A DNA stretch of 20,238 nucleotides from Flavobacteriaceae bacterium TMED81 (GTDB lineage: Bacteria; Bacteroidota; Bacteroidia; Flavobacteriales; Flavobacteriaceae): contig NHEI02000011.1 of assembly GCA_002171575.2 (NCBI GenBank), positions 22,608 through 42,845 of the forward strand, read 5' to 3'. The notes beneath the pieces were generated by a model. The model was given only the letters and a program-made list of their open reading frames with translations, was not told the origin of the DNA and ran no database searches. Below are positions 8,263-15,200 of the stretch, piece by piece; the first letter of the stretch is position 1; each line of letters starts with the position of its first letter. Position numbers and translations under genes: made by a program.

Positions 8263-8303
8263 ATATAAAAAAAAGGTGTTACTACTAATAGAAACACCTT
8301 TGT
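8263..8303 (-). terminator. Rho-independent terminator of rpmH
   Basis: On the minus strand, AAAGGTGTT and AACACCTTT (9 bp) form a hairpin with a 12-nt loop, followed by a run of eight T. The arms are at 8293-8301 and 8272-8280. It sits 22 nt past the rpmH stop codon and should separate rpmH from carB. Five T on the other strand after the stem might allow weak function in the + direction, but no rightward gene needs it. Confidence 0.85.
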
Positions 8304-8322
8304 TTTTCAACGATTTATTCAC

Positions 8323-8481
8323 TTATTTTTTATGTCTTAGTTCAGAGGATACAGACAGTTTTTTTCGACCTTTCGCACGACGTGCAGCCAATACTTTTTG
8401 TCCACCAACAGAAGACATTCTTTCCATGAAGCCATGCTTGTTGCGGCGCTTTCTTTTAGAGGGTTGAAATGTTCTTTTCAT
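8323..8481 (-). CDS. rpmH: 50S ribosomal protein L34
   Basis: A 52-residue, strongly basic protein that starts MKRTFQPSKRKRRNKHGF and ends KKLSVSSELRHKK. This is the near-invariant sequence of bacterial L34, a component of the large ribosomal subunit that contacts 23S rRNA. Length matches the family in Bacteroidota. In many bacteria rpmH sits beside rnpA and dnaA; here it stands alone, with its own promoter (8514-8543) and terminator (8263-8303), ahead of carB. Start and stop are unambiguous. Confidence 0.98.
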   Translation of the reverse strand: MKRTFQPSKRKRRNKHGFMERMSSVGGQKVLAARRAKGRKKLSVSSELRHKK

Positions 8482-8513
8482 AATATATTGTGTATCTCTT
8501 ACTCAAACGGCTG

Positions 8514-8543
8514 CAAATATACAATATAAAACTACGATTTCAA
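8514..8543 (-). promoter_or_regulatory. rpmH promoter
   Basis: The minus strand shows TTG (complement of 8541-8543), then a 19-nt spacer, then TATATTTG (complement of 8514-8521). This fits the Bacteroidota housekeeping promoter with both a -33 and a -7 element and is the most complete promoter in the window. Transcription should start near 8507, giving a leader of about 26 nt. Confidence 0.75.
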
Positions 8544-8565
8544 GAAGCATTCCATAAGAATTATC

Positions 8566-8573
8566 TATTTTTG
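8566..8573 (+). promoter_or_regulatory. Possible -7 box for the TPR membrane protein gene
   Basis: TATTTTTG matches TAnnTTTG and lies 14 nt before the ATG at 8588, so the leader would be only about 8 nt. No TTG occurs at the expected -33 distance, so the match could be chance in A/T-rich sequence. Confidence 0.4.
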
Positions 8574-8587
8574 AGCAAATCAATAAG

Positions 8588-9103
8588 ATGTTTCCAAAAT
8601 TTATCAAAATCGTTCTAGCCGTTCTCAGTTTGGGCTATGCTGTTTACCAATTTACAGAAGAATTTATCGGCAATGGCATTGCATTGATCTTTCTCTCTGG
8701 AATGTTTGTTTTCCTATATTATAAAAATGAAATTTTATTACTGGCTTTTCTACGCATGCGAAAACAAGATTTTAAGGGCACCGAAAAGTGGCTGAACCGA
8801 ATCAAGAAACCCGAAGCTGCACTTACCACCAAACAAGTGGGCTACTACAATTTTATCAGAGGAGTCATCACTTCGCAGTCCAATCTCACCCAAGCGGAAA
8901 AATATTTCCGAAAAGCGATTGCGCTCGGACTGAACATGAAACACGATATGGCCATGGCCAAACTCAGTCTCGCAGGAATTGCCATGCAAAAAAGAAGAAA
9001 GCGAGAAGCAACCGCACTACTCAAAGAAGCAAAGAAACTCGACAAACAAGGTATGATGGGCGAGCAAATCAAAATGATGCAGCAACAACTCAAGCGCATT
9101 TAG
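8588..9103 (+). CDS. Small membrane protein with TPR-like domain
   Basis: A 171-residue protein with two N-terminal hydrophobic segments (about residues 4-22 and 28-47) followed by a soluble, very basic helical part. Residues about 78-155 look like two to three tetratricopeptide-type helix pairs, for example AEKYFRKAIALGL and AKLSLAGIAMQKRRKREATALLKEAKKLD. Tetratricopeptide repeats bind partner proteins; the partner here is unknown. Proteins of this kind occur widely in Flavobacteriia as conserved hypothetical membrane proteins. The gene is a single transcription unit between leftward genes. Its TAG stop interlocks with the TAA stop of the lytic transglycosylase gene in TTAG at 9100-9103. Confidence 0.8.
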   Translation: MFPKFIKIVLAVLSLGYAVYQFTEEFIGNGIALIFLSGMFVFLYYKNEILLLAFLRMRKQDFKGTEKWLNRIKKPEAALTTKQVGYYNFIRGVITSQSNLTQAEKYFRKAIALGLNMKHDMAMAKLSLAGIAMQKRRKREATALLKEAKKLDKQGMMGEQIKMMQQQLKRI

Positions 9104-9978
9104 TCCACCAACACCCTGATTTCGTATTCTGTATTATTCCGATTGGAAAGCTGATATCCCTTGATCCAAGGGTTCATTTCTCGCAAATCTGCATAACTCA
9201 TATCTTGAGATTGCGCAAAGGCAACCCAGTCGATTGGAGATGTGCTCACTTTTACCAATTTGGTTTTGGGAAATGGATAGGTTTGCGCTTTCGGAATCAA
9301 AAAACCATAGCTTTCTGGAGATTCAAAAATCAGTTTTGTTGCAAGCATACGATACATATATCGACTGGTTTCTTCGTTGAGAAATAAATCATAATAGGAG
9401 TTTGTTTGTTGCTTTTCCAAGGAAATCTTGATTCGTTGCACACCAGCATTGTATGCCGCAGCAGCCAAAGTCCAATTTCCAAACACCGCATAGGCATCCG
9501 TGAGATAAGCGGCTGCGCTTTCCGTGGACTTGATCAAGTGAAGACGCTCGTCTATACCGCCATTGACTTCCAATCCGTAATCTCTAGCCGTTTGTGGCAT
9601 AAATTGCCAAAACCCTTCCGCTCCAGCGGGTGATGTGACATGTGTCAGGCCACTTTCGATAACTGCCAGATATTTAAAATCATCTGGTATGCCATTTTCT
9701 TGTAATATGCGTTCGATAATCGGGAAATATTTAGCGGCTCGCTTTAAAACCAATATGCTATTCGAGTGCCAAAAGTTGTTGACCAACAACTCCCGATCGA
9801 GTCTCTCCAAAACATAGTGCTTGTCAAGAGGTACAGCTTCGCCTGCAAAGGAAATCGACTGTGGCTGCGTTGGGATGATTTGTGTGTTTGTCAGTGTGGA
9901 CGATGTAGAGTTGACCGTTGTGCATTGCGAAAAAAGACCAAAGGCGATAAAAAAGTAGCATAATTTGAATGTGTTCAT
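9100..9978 (-). CDS. Lytic transglycosylase, SLT domain, predicted exported
   Basis: A 292-residue murein-cleaving enzyme of the MltD/Slt type. I start it at the ATG whose complement is at 9976-9978 (MNTFKLCYFF...). An ATG three codons earlier (9987) is equally open and lies just after the stop of the hydrolase gene. The N-terminus is a signal sequence ending LFSQC, which may be a weak lipobox with the lipidated Cys at residue 19. The SLT domain (about 75-205) shows the catalytic Glu108 in LAVIESGL, then AGAEGFWQFMPQTARDYGL and AAAAYNAGVQRI, as in the family. The last 40 residues (MSYADLREMNPWIKGYQLS) resemble a partial LysM-like segment rather than a full murein-binding LysM. It would cleave the MurNAc-GlcNAc bond to form anhydro-muropeptides. 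It is probably cotranscribed with the alpha/beta hydrolase gene, 10 bp away. Confidence 0.9.
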   Translation of the reverse strand: MNTFKLCYFFIAFGLFSQCTTVNSTSSTLTNTQIIPTQPQSISFAGEAVPLDKHYVLERLDRELLVNNFWHSNSILVLKRAAKYFPIIERILQENGIPDDFKYLAVIESGLTHVTSPAGAEGFWQFMPQTARDYGLEVNGGIDERLHLIKSTESAAAYLTDAYAVFGNWTLAAAAYNAGVQRIKISLEKQQTNSYYDLFLNEETSRYMYRMLATKLIFESPESYGFLIPKAQTYPFPKTKLVKVSTSPIDWVAFAQSQDMSYADLREMNPWIKGYQLSNRNNTEYEIRVLVD

Positions 9979-9988
9979 AGCGTGCATT

Positions 9989-10645
9989 TTATTTTGAAAT
10001 GAGTTCTGGTAGGTGCTGATTTAGCCAAGGAGCTTTGATTAAAATCAGGGCATGGGTTCCACCTGGTACTGAAATGTAATTTTTGAGATTAAATACTGGA
10101 ATCAAAGCATCAAGTGAACCGTGGATGTGGATCACCTCTGAGTCTGCTTCTTCCCTTTCCCACTGAAAAAAATGATGCAAAGCCCAATCCAAATACGTTT
10201 TATCCCGAACAGAAAGATAATATTTGTGAAGTTTCATTCTCTTGCGCAATGCTGGACCAAAAACAAAACCGATAAAATCCTCTGTTTTATCAACCCATTG
10301 GGTCGGAAAATATTTATACGCCTTTGACTTACGTCCCAGTAAAATATGAATCGGGAATTCTTTGTAAGACTTCACACTAGATATGATGACAACCTTTTTA
10401 CAAGAAATGATTCTGCTCATCTCCTGAACGATAATTCCCCCGAAGGAAACCCCAATCAGCACAGGGTTGTTGTGTGTGATTTTTTCGCAAAGACGACTGG
10501 CGTATGACTGTAAACTTTCATTTTGCTGTGGGTCGATCCAATCCAAAAGATGAATCACATAAGGCTTTGGCAAGCGGATGTTTTCAAAAATTTTAGAATT
10601 TGCTGCCATTCCTGGCATACAATACACATGGATTTCTTCGTTCAT
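9989..10645 (-). CDS. Alpha/beta hydrolase, unknown substrate
   Basis: A compact 218-residue cytoplasmic alpha/beta hydrolase without a signal peptide. The putative catalytic triad is visible: nucleophile Ser67 in the elbow GVSFGG, Asp179 in HGSLDALIP and His198 in GGTHAL. The oxyanion region would be near YCMPGMAAN at residues 8-16. A lid-like insertion (about 95-165), rich in aromatic and basic residues, separates the core strands. The family covers esterases, thioesterases and related enzymes, and nothing here points to a substrate. The gene precedes the lytic transglycosylase gene in the same direction with a gap of 1-10 bp depending on that gene's start, so the two form an operon. Confidence 0.85.
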   Translation of the reverse strand: MNEEIHVYCMPGMAANSKIFENIRLPKPYVIHLLDWIDPQQNESLQSYASRLCEKITHNNPVLIGVSFGGIIVQEMSRIISCKKVVIISSVKSYKEFPIHILLGRKSKAYKYFPTQWVDKTEDFIGFVFGPALRKRMKLHKYYLSVRDKTYLDWALHHFFQWEREEADSEVIHIHGSLDALIPVFNLKNYISVPGGTHALILIKAPWLNQHLPELISK

Positions 10646-10652
10646 GACACTA

Positions 10653-10660
10653 CAAAACTA
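10653..10660 (-). promoter_or_regulatory. Possible -7 box for the hydrolase-transglycosylase operon
   Basis: The minus strand reads TAGTTTTG, matching TAnnTTTG. It is so close to the ATG (10645) that a start 7 nt downstream would give a transcript with almost no leader. There is no -33 element at the expected distance. It is tentative. Confidence 0.3.
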
Positions 10661-10679
10661 CAGTCTTTTTTATTTTGCT

Positions 10680-10687
10680 TAAATTTG
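10680..10687 (+). promoter_or_regulatory. Possible -7 box for the GNAT-like gene
   Basis: TAAATTTG matches TAnnTTTG and lies 17 nt before the ATG at 10705, implying a leader of about 10 nt. No -33 TTG is visible. Together with the box at 10653-10660 it would make this 59-bp gap a back-to-back promoter region. Confidence 0.4.
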
Positions 10688-10704
10688 CAGAAAATATAGA
10701 CTAT

Positions 10705-10989
10705 ATGGAAATTACAGACAATTCCTTTTTGCGTCAATTTGAAACCGAAACAGGCGATGGTTTGGCTAAAATTGAGTATGCTCAGCAAGAGAGAAAGATT
10801 TTTCTGACCAAGCTGATCCTACCTCAAAATCACGATGACGCATCTTTTAAGGAGGAATTTATCAAAGAAGTGCTTTCCATTATCGAAGACCGCAACGTCA
10901 GTATGATGCCGACTAGCCCTGAAATCGTCAGCTTTATCAGAAAAAACAAGAGGTATCGCAGTATGCTTCCTGTTGGCGTTCGAATCTAA
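10705..10989 (+). CDS. Small GNAT-like (NATD1/YjdJ-type) protein, degenerate
   Basis: A 94-residue protein starting MEITDNSFLRQFE at the ATG at 10705; an in-frame TTG at 10675 is less likely. The order of elements follows the short GNAT-like domain of the NATD1/YjdJ family. Residues 4-30 match the opening N-x-x-x-FE...G-x-A-x-I-x-Y strands, and residues about 69-85 (PTSPEIVSFIRKNKRY) correspond to the family's closing P-x-C-P-Y-V-x-x-F-I segment. The usual acetyl-CoA pyrophosphate loop (R/Q-x-x-G-x-G/A) between them is not recognisable; its place is taken by an acidic stretch, PQNHDDASFKEEF. It could therefore be a GNAT relative that has lost or changed activity. Similar proteins are common in Flavobacteriia. 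The TAA stop interlocks with the TAG stop of mtaB in CTAA at 10986-10989. Confidence 0.7.
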   Translation: MEITDNSFLRQFETETGDGLAKIEYAQQERKIFLTKLILPQNHDDASFKEEFIKEVLSIIEDRNVSMMPTSPEIVSFIRKNKRYRSMLPVGVRI

Positions 10990-12308
10990 ACCAAAACACT
11001 TTTCGAAAGTCTCACCATTCCCTTTTGGTCAATCTCAGCTAGGGTTGCACTTCTCGTCTGGTTTTGAAGGGCAGGGTCCCATGGCACTCTGACTTTGACA
11101 TAATTTTCTGTAAACCCTTGGATGTATCCTTCCTTGTTCTCCGCTTCAAAAAGGATGGTTTTTGTTTTTTGAAGTTGGCTCTCGTAAAAGGCATGCCGCT
11201 TTTTGGCAGACAAAGTGCGCAACATCTTGGATCGCTTGTTTTTTATCGTCTTTGAAACCTGATTTTTCATCTCAGCAGCTGGTGTATTGGGTCGTTCGGA
11301 ATAGGAAAAAACGTGAAGGTAAGATACTGGCAGGGCAACCAAAAACGCATAGGTGTCTAAAAAGTGTTGATCTGATTCTCCGGGAAAACCAACAATGACA
11401 TCCACTCCAATACAAGCGTCAGGCATCAAGCGTTTGATTTGATTAACCCGATCGACATACAATTCGCGCTGGTAACGCCGACGCATTTGCCCCAAAATTT
11501 CGTTATTCCCACTTTGCAGTGGAATGTGAAAGTGGGGGACAAATCGCTTTGAACCCGCAACAAACTCGATTAACTCCTCTGTCAATAGATTCGGCTCGAT
11601 AGAGGAGATTCGAAAACGCTCGATTCCTTCAACCTCATCGAGGGCCTGGACCAATTCAAAAAAAGTATGCTCGTGTTTTTTATTGCCAAACTCTCCTTTG
11701 CCATAATCCCCAATATTGACCCCTGTCAATACAATTTCCTTGATCCCCTGATCAACAATCTCTTTTGCTTGGCGAATCACATTATCTAAGGAGTCACTAC
11801 GTGAAATTCCACGAGCTTGCGGGATTGTGCAATAGGTGCATTTATAATCGCAGCCATCTTGCACCTTTAAAAAGGCGCGTGTACGCTCCCCAATCGCATA
11901 ACTCCCAACATAGGTGTCTGTTTCTTCAATTGCGCAGGCGTGAACTTGCGTTTGTTCGGGTCTTGACAAATCACTTAAATACGAAATGATATCAAACTTT
12001 TCTTTTGCACCCAATACCAAATCAACGCTGTCCTCTTTGGCGAGCTCTTCTGGTTGGAGTTGCGCATAACACCCAACCGCAATCAAAAAAGCATCTGGAT
12101 TGCGCTGGCGTGTTTGACGGGCAAGGGTGGTAAATTTTTTATCTGCATTCTCTGTAACTGAGCAGGTATTAATGACACACACATCTGCCTTCATCTCAAA
12201 AGGAACGCGCTCATATCCCGCTGCGACAAACTTACGTGCCAAAGTAGAGGTCTCTGAAAAATTGAGTTTACAGCCCAAGGTTTGAAAAGCAACAGTCGCA
12301 GATGTCAA
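10986..12308 (-). CDS. mtaB: tRNA t6A37 C2-methylthiotransferase MtaB
   Basis: A 440-residue radical SAM methylthiotransferase that turns t6A at position 37 of ANN-decoding tRNAs into ms2t6A. The N-terminal MTTase domain carries the three cysteines of the auxiliary cluster: Cys13 in TLGCKLN, Cys49 in INTCSVTENAD and Cys80 in AVGCYAQ. The radical SAM motif CX3CX2C is Cys153, Cys157 and Cys160 in DGCDYKCTYC. The C-terminal 65 residues (from about TKTILFEAE) form the TRAM-type RNA-binding domain. TLGCKLN and the length favour MtaB over MiaB or RimO. No ATG is available: a stop lies two codons before the TTG at 12308, and MTSATVAFQTLGCKLN from that TTG gives the normal N-terminus. The gene is divergent from the solute-binding protein gene, 46 bp away, and its stop is interlocked with that of the GNAT-like gene. 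Confidence 0.95.
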   Translation of the reverse strand: MTSATVAFQTLGCKLNFSETSTLARKFVAAGYERVPFEMKADVCVINTCSVTENADKKFTTLARQTRQRNPDAFLIAVGCYAQLQPEELAKEDSVDLVLGAKEKFDIISYLSDLSRPEQTQVHACAIEETDTYVGSYAIGERTRAFLKVQDGCDYKCTYCTIPQARGISRSDSLDNVIRQAKEIVDQGIKEIVLTGVNIGDYGKGEFGNKKHEHTFFELVQALDEVEGIERFRISSIEPNLLTEELIEFVAGSKRFVPHFHIPLQSGNNEILGQMRRRYQRELYVDRVNQIKRLMPDACIGVDVIVGFPGESDQHFLDTYAFLVALPVSYLHVFSYSERPNTPAAEMKNQVSKTIKNKRSKMLRTLSAKKRHAFYESQLQKTKTILFEAENKEGYIQGFTENYVKVRVPWDPALQNQTRSATLAEIDQKGMVRLSKSVLV

Positions 12309-12340
12309 AACTTATGATGAATTGGTTTATTTTTATCGTG

Positions 12341-12369
12341 CAAATATACTATCCTTGAAAAGGAACAAA
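12341..12369 (-). promoter_or_regulatory. mtaB promoter
   Basis: The minus strand has TTTG (complement of 12366-12369), a 17-nt spacer and TATATTTG (complement of 12341-12348), fitting the Bacteroidota -33/-7 pattern. Transcription would start near 12334, giving a leader of about 25 nt. The -33 element lies inside the first codons of the divergent solute-binding protein gene, and that gene's TTG start codon (12355-12357) sits between the two promoter elements. Confidence 0.6.
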
Positions 12370-13974
12370 AAATATCACTTGATTTTGATTGGATCTATTT
12401 CCATTCTGATCGGTCTGTTGGCTGGTTGTTCCTCCGACGTGAAGGTGGATTCCCAAAAAGTATTCCGCCTCAATGTCCATGAAAATATCAATACCCTAGA
12501 CCCTGCCTACGCCCGCGATTTACGAAGTATTTGGGCGATGAATCAAATTTTCAACGGGCTTGTACGACTCGATCATAAGCTTGCTATTCAACCCGATATC
12601 GCTACACATTGGGAGATTTCTGAAGATGCCAAAACCTATGTCTTTTACCTGCGTGATGATGCCTATTTTCATGAGTCTGAAATCTTTGGAGATCAACAAA
12701 CAAGAACGGTAACCGCAAGTGACTTTGTGTATAGCTTTGATCTGATTCGAGATAAAACCATCGCATCACCAGGCCTATGGACCCTCGAAAGCGTAAAAAG
12801 CTATGAAGCCATAGACGACCATACGCTACAAATCGAGCTGACAAATCCGTTTAGTCCATTTTTGGGGATTCTCAGCATGAAATACCTCAGCGTACTTCCA
12901 AAAGAACTCGGAGATGACCCCCAAAGCACCATCGGCGCTCAACCCATCGGTACAGGGCCCTTTTATGTAAAGGCGTGGATGCAAAACCTCAAAATGGTGC
13001 TGCGAAAACATCCCTTGTATTTCGAAACAGATGAAAATGGAGATCGCCTACCACACCTCGAATCAGTGGCCATCACTTTTGTGCCCGATAAGCAAAGTGA
13101 ATTTCTATTGTTTGTCCAAGGGAAATTGGATATGATCAACTCCCTAGACGCATCTTATAAAGATGAACTCCTCGACAAAAAAGGGCAACTGCAAGCAAAA
13201 TACGTCGACAAGGTCAAACTTCTTCGTTCTCCCTACCTCAACACGGAGTACATCGGCATTTATTTGGATGCTGAGCTCCCCGAAATTCAATCCCTTGCCC
13301 TTCGTAAAGCACTGAACTATGGTCTCGATCGCAATGAGATGATTCGATTTTTAAAAAACAATATCGGACGTCCTGCAAACAAAGGCTTTATCCCCGATGG
13401 ACTCAATGATGATCTCAATGTAAAGGGATATGCCTATGAACCCGAAAAAGCGAAAGAATTGGTCGAGCAGTTTCGAAATGACACGGGTATACAGACGCCC
13501 ACACTGACCTTGGCGACCGACGCCAACTACGTTGATTTGTGTACATACCTTCAAAATGTTTACCAACAAATCGGGATTACCATCAAAATCGAAGTGATGC
13601 CTCCAGCGGCCTTACGGGAAGCCAAGTCAAATGGGAAATTGGAATTGTTTCGCGCCAGTTGGGTTGCCGATTACCCCGACCCTGAAAACTATCTTCTCCC
13701 CTATCAGTCGGATAATTTTTCACCCAATGGCCCAAACTATACGCACTTTAACAGCAATGCTTTTGACCAAGGATACAAAGCGGTGGCTGAGGAGTTAGAT
13801 ACGGATCGTCGCAATGCGTTGATTTCACGATTAGATCAACAACTCGTCGATCAAGCACCTTTTATCTTATTGTATTATGATGAGGTTCTTCGGTTTGTCC
13901 ACCCAAATGTGGAGGGAATGATTCCCAATCCAGTGAATATGCTTGACCTAAGGCGGGTGAGGAAAACAAACTAA
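12355..13974 (+). CDS. Family 5 extracellular solute-binding lipoprotein
   Basis: A 539-residue binding protein of the OppA/DppA class (SBP family 5), which captures peptides or other solutes for an ABC importer. From the TTG at 12355 the protein begins MKRNKKYHLILIG and runs into ILIGLLAGC, a classic lipoprotein signal with the lipidated Cys at residue 25. No ATG exists in frame before it; the only other candidate is a TTG at 12322. The mature part has the family's opening (NINTLDPAYARD, MNQIFNGLVRLD, PDIATHWEISEDAKTYVFYLR) and the typical C-terminal features (ALRKALNYGLDRNEMI, WVADYPDPENYLLPYQSDN). No permease or ATPase genes are adjacent, so it is an orphan here. Its TAA stop interlocks with the TAG stop of the GlmU-like gene in CTAA at 13971-13974. 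Confidence 0.9.
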   Translation: MKRNKKYHLILIGSISILIGLLAGCSSDVKVDSQKVFRLNVHENINTLDPAYARDLRSIWAMNQIFNGLVRLDHKLAIQPDIATHWEISEDAKTYVFYLRDDAYFHESEIFGDQQTRTVTASDFVYSFDLIRDKTIASPGLWTLESVKSYEAIDDHTLQIELTNPFSPFLGILSMKYLSVLPKELGDDPQSTIGAQPIGTGPFYVKAWMQNLKMVLRKHPLYFETDENGDRLPHLESVAITFVPDKQSEFLLFVQGKLDMINSLDASYKDELLDKKGQLQAKYVDKVKLLRSPYLNTEYIGIYLDAELPEIQSLALRKALNYGLDRNEMIRFLKNNIGRPANKGFIPDGLNDDLNVKGYAYEPEKAKELVEQFRNDTGIQTPTLTLATDANYVDLCTYLQNVYQQIGITIKIEVMPPAALREAKSNGKLELFRASWVADYPDPENYLLPYQSDNFSPNGPNYTHFNSNAFDQGYKAVAEELDTDRRNALISRLDQQLVDQAPFILLYYDEVLRFVHPNVEGMIPNPVNMLDLRRVRKTN

Positions 13975-15137
13975 TTTCGGAAGCTGGCAGTCTTTTGAAA
14001 AATATCTTGTAAGCGATCGTGATCAGCGGAAGTAAAATCAACGCCCCTCCGTTTCTTCATTGCTTTTGCAGTTTCGATGACTTTATCCAATCGGTTTTCG
14101 GCAAACCCCTGTGCGCCTCCTCTTGAAAAACTGGGGATAAACTGACGTGGAAATCCATGACCAAATAAGTTGCAACCAATCCCCACAACCGTAGCCGTAT
14201 TAAAATTAGTTTGAATTGCACATTGGGAGTGATCCCCCATCAAAAGTCCACAAAACTGCAAGTCTGTTTTGGCGAAATTGCCACTTGCATAATCCCAAAC
14301 CCGTACGAGTCCATAATCATTTTTCAGATTGGAAGCATCGGTTCCTGCGCCGATATTGCACCACTCCCCGATCACCGCATTGCCCAAAAAGCCATCATGC
14401 CCTTTGTTGCTATTTCCAAAAAAGATCACATTGTTGATTTCACCACCGACTTTAACACTTGGACCAATGGAGCAGTTCGCATAAACCTTGGTGCCCATTT
14501 TAATCACACTATTTTTCCCCACATACAAAGGCCCTCTCAACAAAGATCCTTCCATGATGGTAGCGCCTTCATCAATAAAAATGGGGCCATCGGTTGTGTT
14601 TAGGGTAACCCCTTCCATATTGACTTGCGAGCCAAAAAAAATCGAGCCATGGCCGATGGTCAAATTGGTGTCTGAAATCGCATTTGAAATCCCATTTTTT
14701 GACAACAATGGAATATCATGAGCAAGAGCATGCGCATTGCATAAGAAAATGTCCCATGAATGTTTGATATGGATAAACGCTGATTGATCGATAGAAATGC
14801 TTTGATAAGAAGCAAGAGCTGGGTCATTGGAAGGAAGTTCGCCATGATATGCCAAAACCAAATCATCACAAACCAATTTTTGATTGGGTGTCAATGTATG
14901 TACTGCTTCTACAAAACTTATTGTTGGAAGTAAAGCGGCAAGCACACAACGATCGGGGGTTGATTCTTCGGACTCCTGCAAACTGTCGACTGTTTCAACG
15001 CTAACCGAATCTGCTGTCAAATGTTTCCATCGATCTCGAAATGTAAGAGCTCCCATAAACACATCGGCTACAGGACGCAAATAGACAAACGGGAGCAAGT
15101 GCTCTCTGTCTTTTCCATCAAACAATCGGATCTGCAT
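13971..15137 (-). CDS. GlmU-like sugar nucleotidyltransferase family protein
   Basis: A 388-residue protein of the GlmU-like family found across Bacteroidota. The N-terminal half (about 1-150) is a divergent nucleotidyltransferase-like fold starting MQIRLFDGKDREHLLPF and RPVADVFMGALTFRDRW; the consensus nucleotide-binding loop of true GlmU (LAAGxGTRM) is not present. The C-terminal half (about 165-340) is a left-handed beta-helix of hexapeptide repeats, for example ITDTNL-type turns followed by VNMEGV, IFIDEGATIMEGSLLRGPLYVGKNSVIKMG and VIGEWCNIGAGT, as in acyltransferases. A sugar-phosphate or UDP-sugar substrate is likely, but which one cannot be told. It follows rpmE2 in the same direction after 63 bp that include a strong terminator, so it probably depends on readthrough or its own weak promoter. 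Confidence 0.8.
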   Translation of the reverse strand: MQIRLFDGKDREHLLPFVYLRPVADVFMGALTFRDRWKHLTADSVSVETVDSLQESEESTPDRCVLAALLPTISFVEAVHTLTPNQKLVCDDLVLAYHGELPSNDPALASYQSISIDQSAFIHIKHSWDIFLCNAHALAHDIPLLSKNGISNAISDTNLTIGHGSIFFGSQVNMEGVTLNTTDGPIFIDEGATIMEGSLLRGPLYVGKNSVIKMGTKVYANCSIGPSVKVGGEINNVIFFGNSNKGHDGFLGNAVIGEWCNIGAGTDASNLKNDYGLVRVWDYASGNFAKTDLQFCGLLMGDHSQCAIQTNFNTATVVGIGCNLFGHGFPRQFIPSFSRGGAQGFAENRLDKVIETAKAMKKRRGVDFTSADHDRLQDIFQKTASFRN

Positions 15138-15155
15138 GGGTAGTCGTAAAGTCTA

Positions 15156-15186
15156 AAAATAAAAAACCCTCTCGAATGAGAGGTTC
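15156..15186 (-). terminator. Rho-independent terminator of rpmE2
   Basis: On the minus strand, CCTCTC (complement of 15178-15183) and GAGAGG (complement of 15168-15173) pair around an ATTC loop, followed by TTTTTTATTTTT. Flanking AA and TT can extend the stem with a mismatch. It lies 15 nt past the rpmE2 stop and before the start of the GlmU-like gene. Confidence 0.85.
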
Positions 15187-15200
15187 GATTCGTGAAAAGT

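Noticed and set aside
8788..9387. 199-codon rightward open frame across the TPR/transglycosylase junction
   Set aside because: It is out of frame with one well-supported gene and antisense to another, and its translation is rich in His, Gln, Arg and Ser with no domain-like pattern. It is a shadow frame.
14211..14603. 130-codon rightward open frame antisense to the GlmU-like gene
   Set aside because: The opposite strand encodes clear hexapeptide repeats. Repetitive beta-helix codons commonly leave long antisense frames, and the product has no recognisable features.
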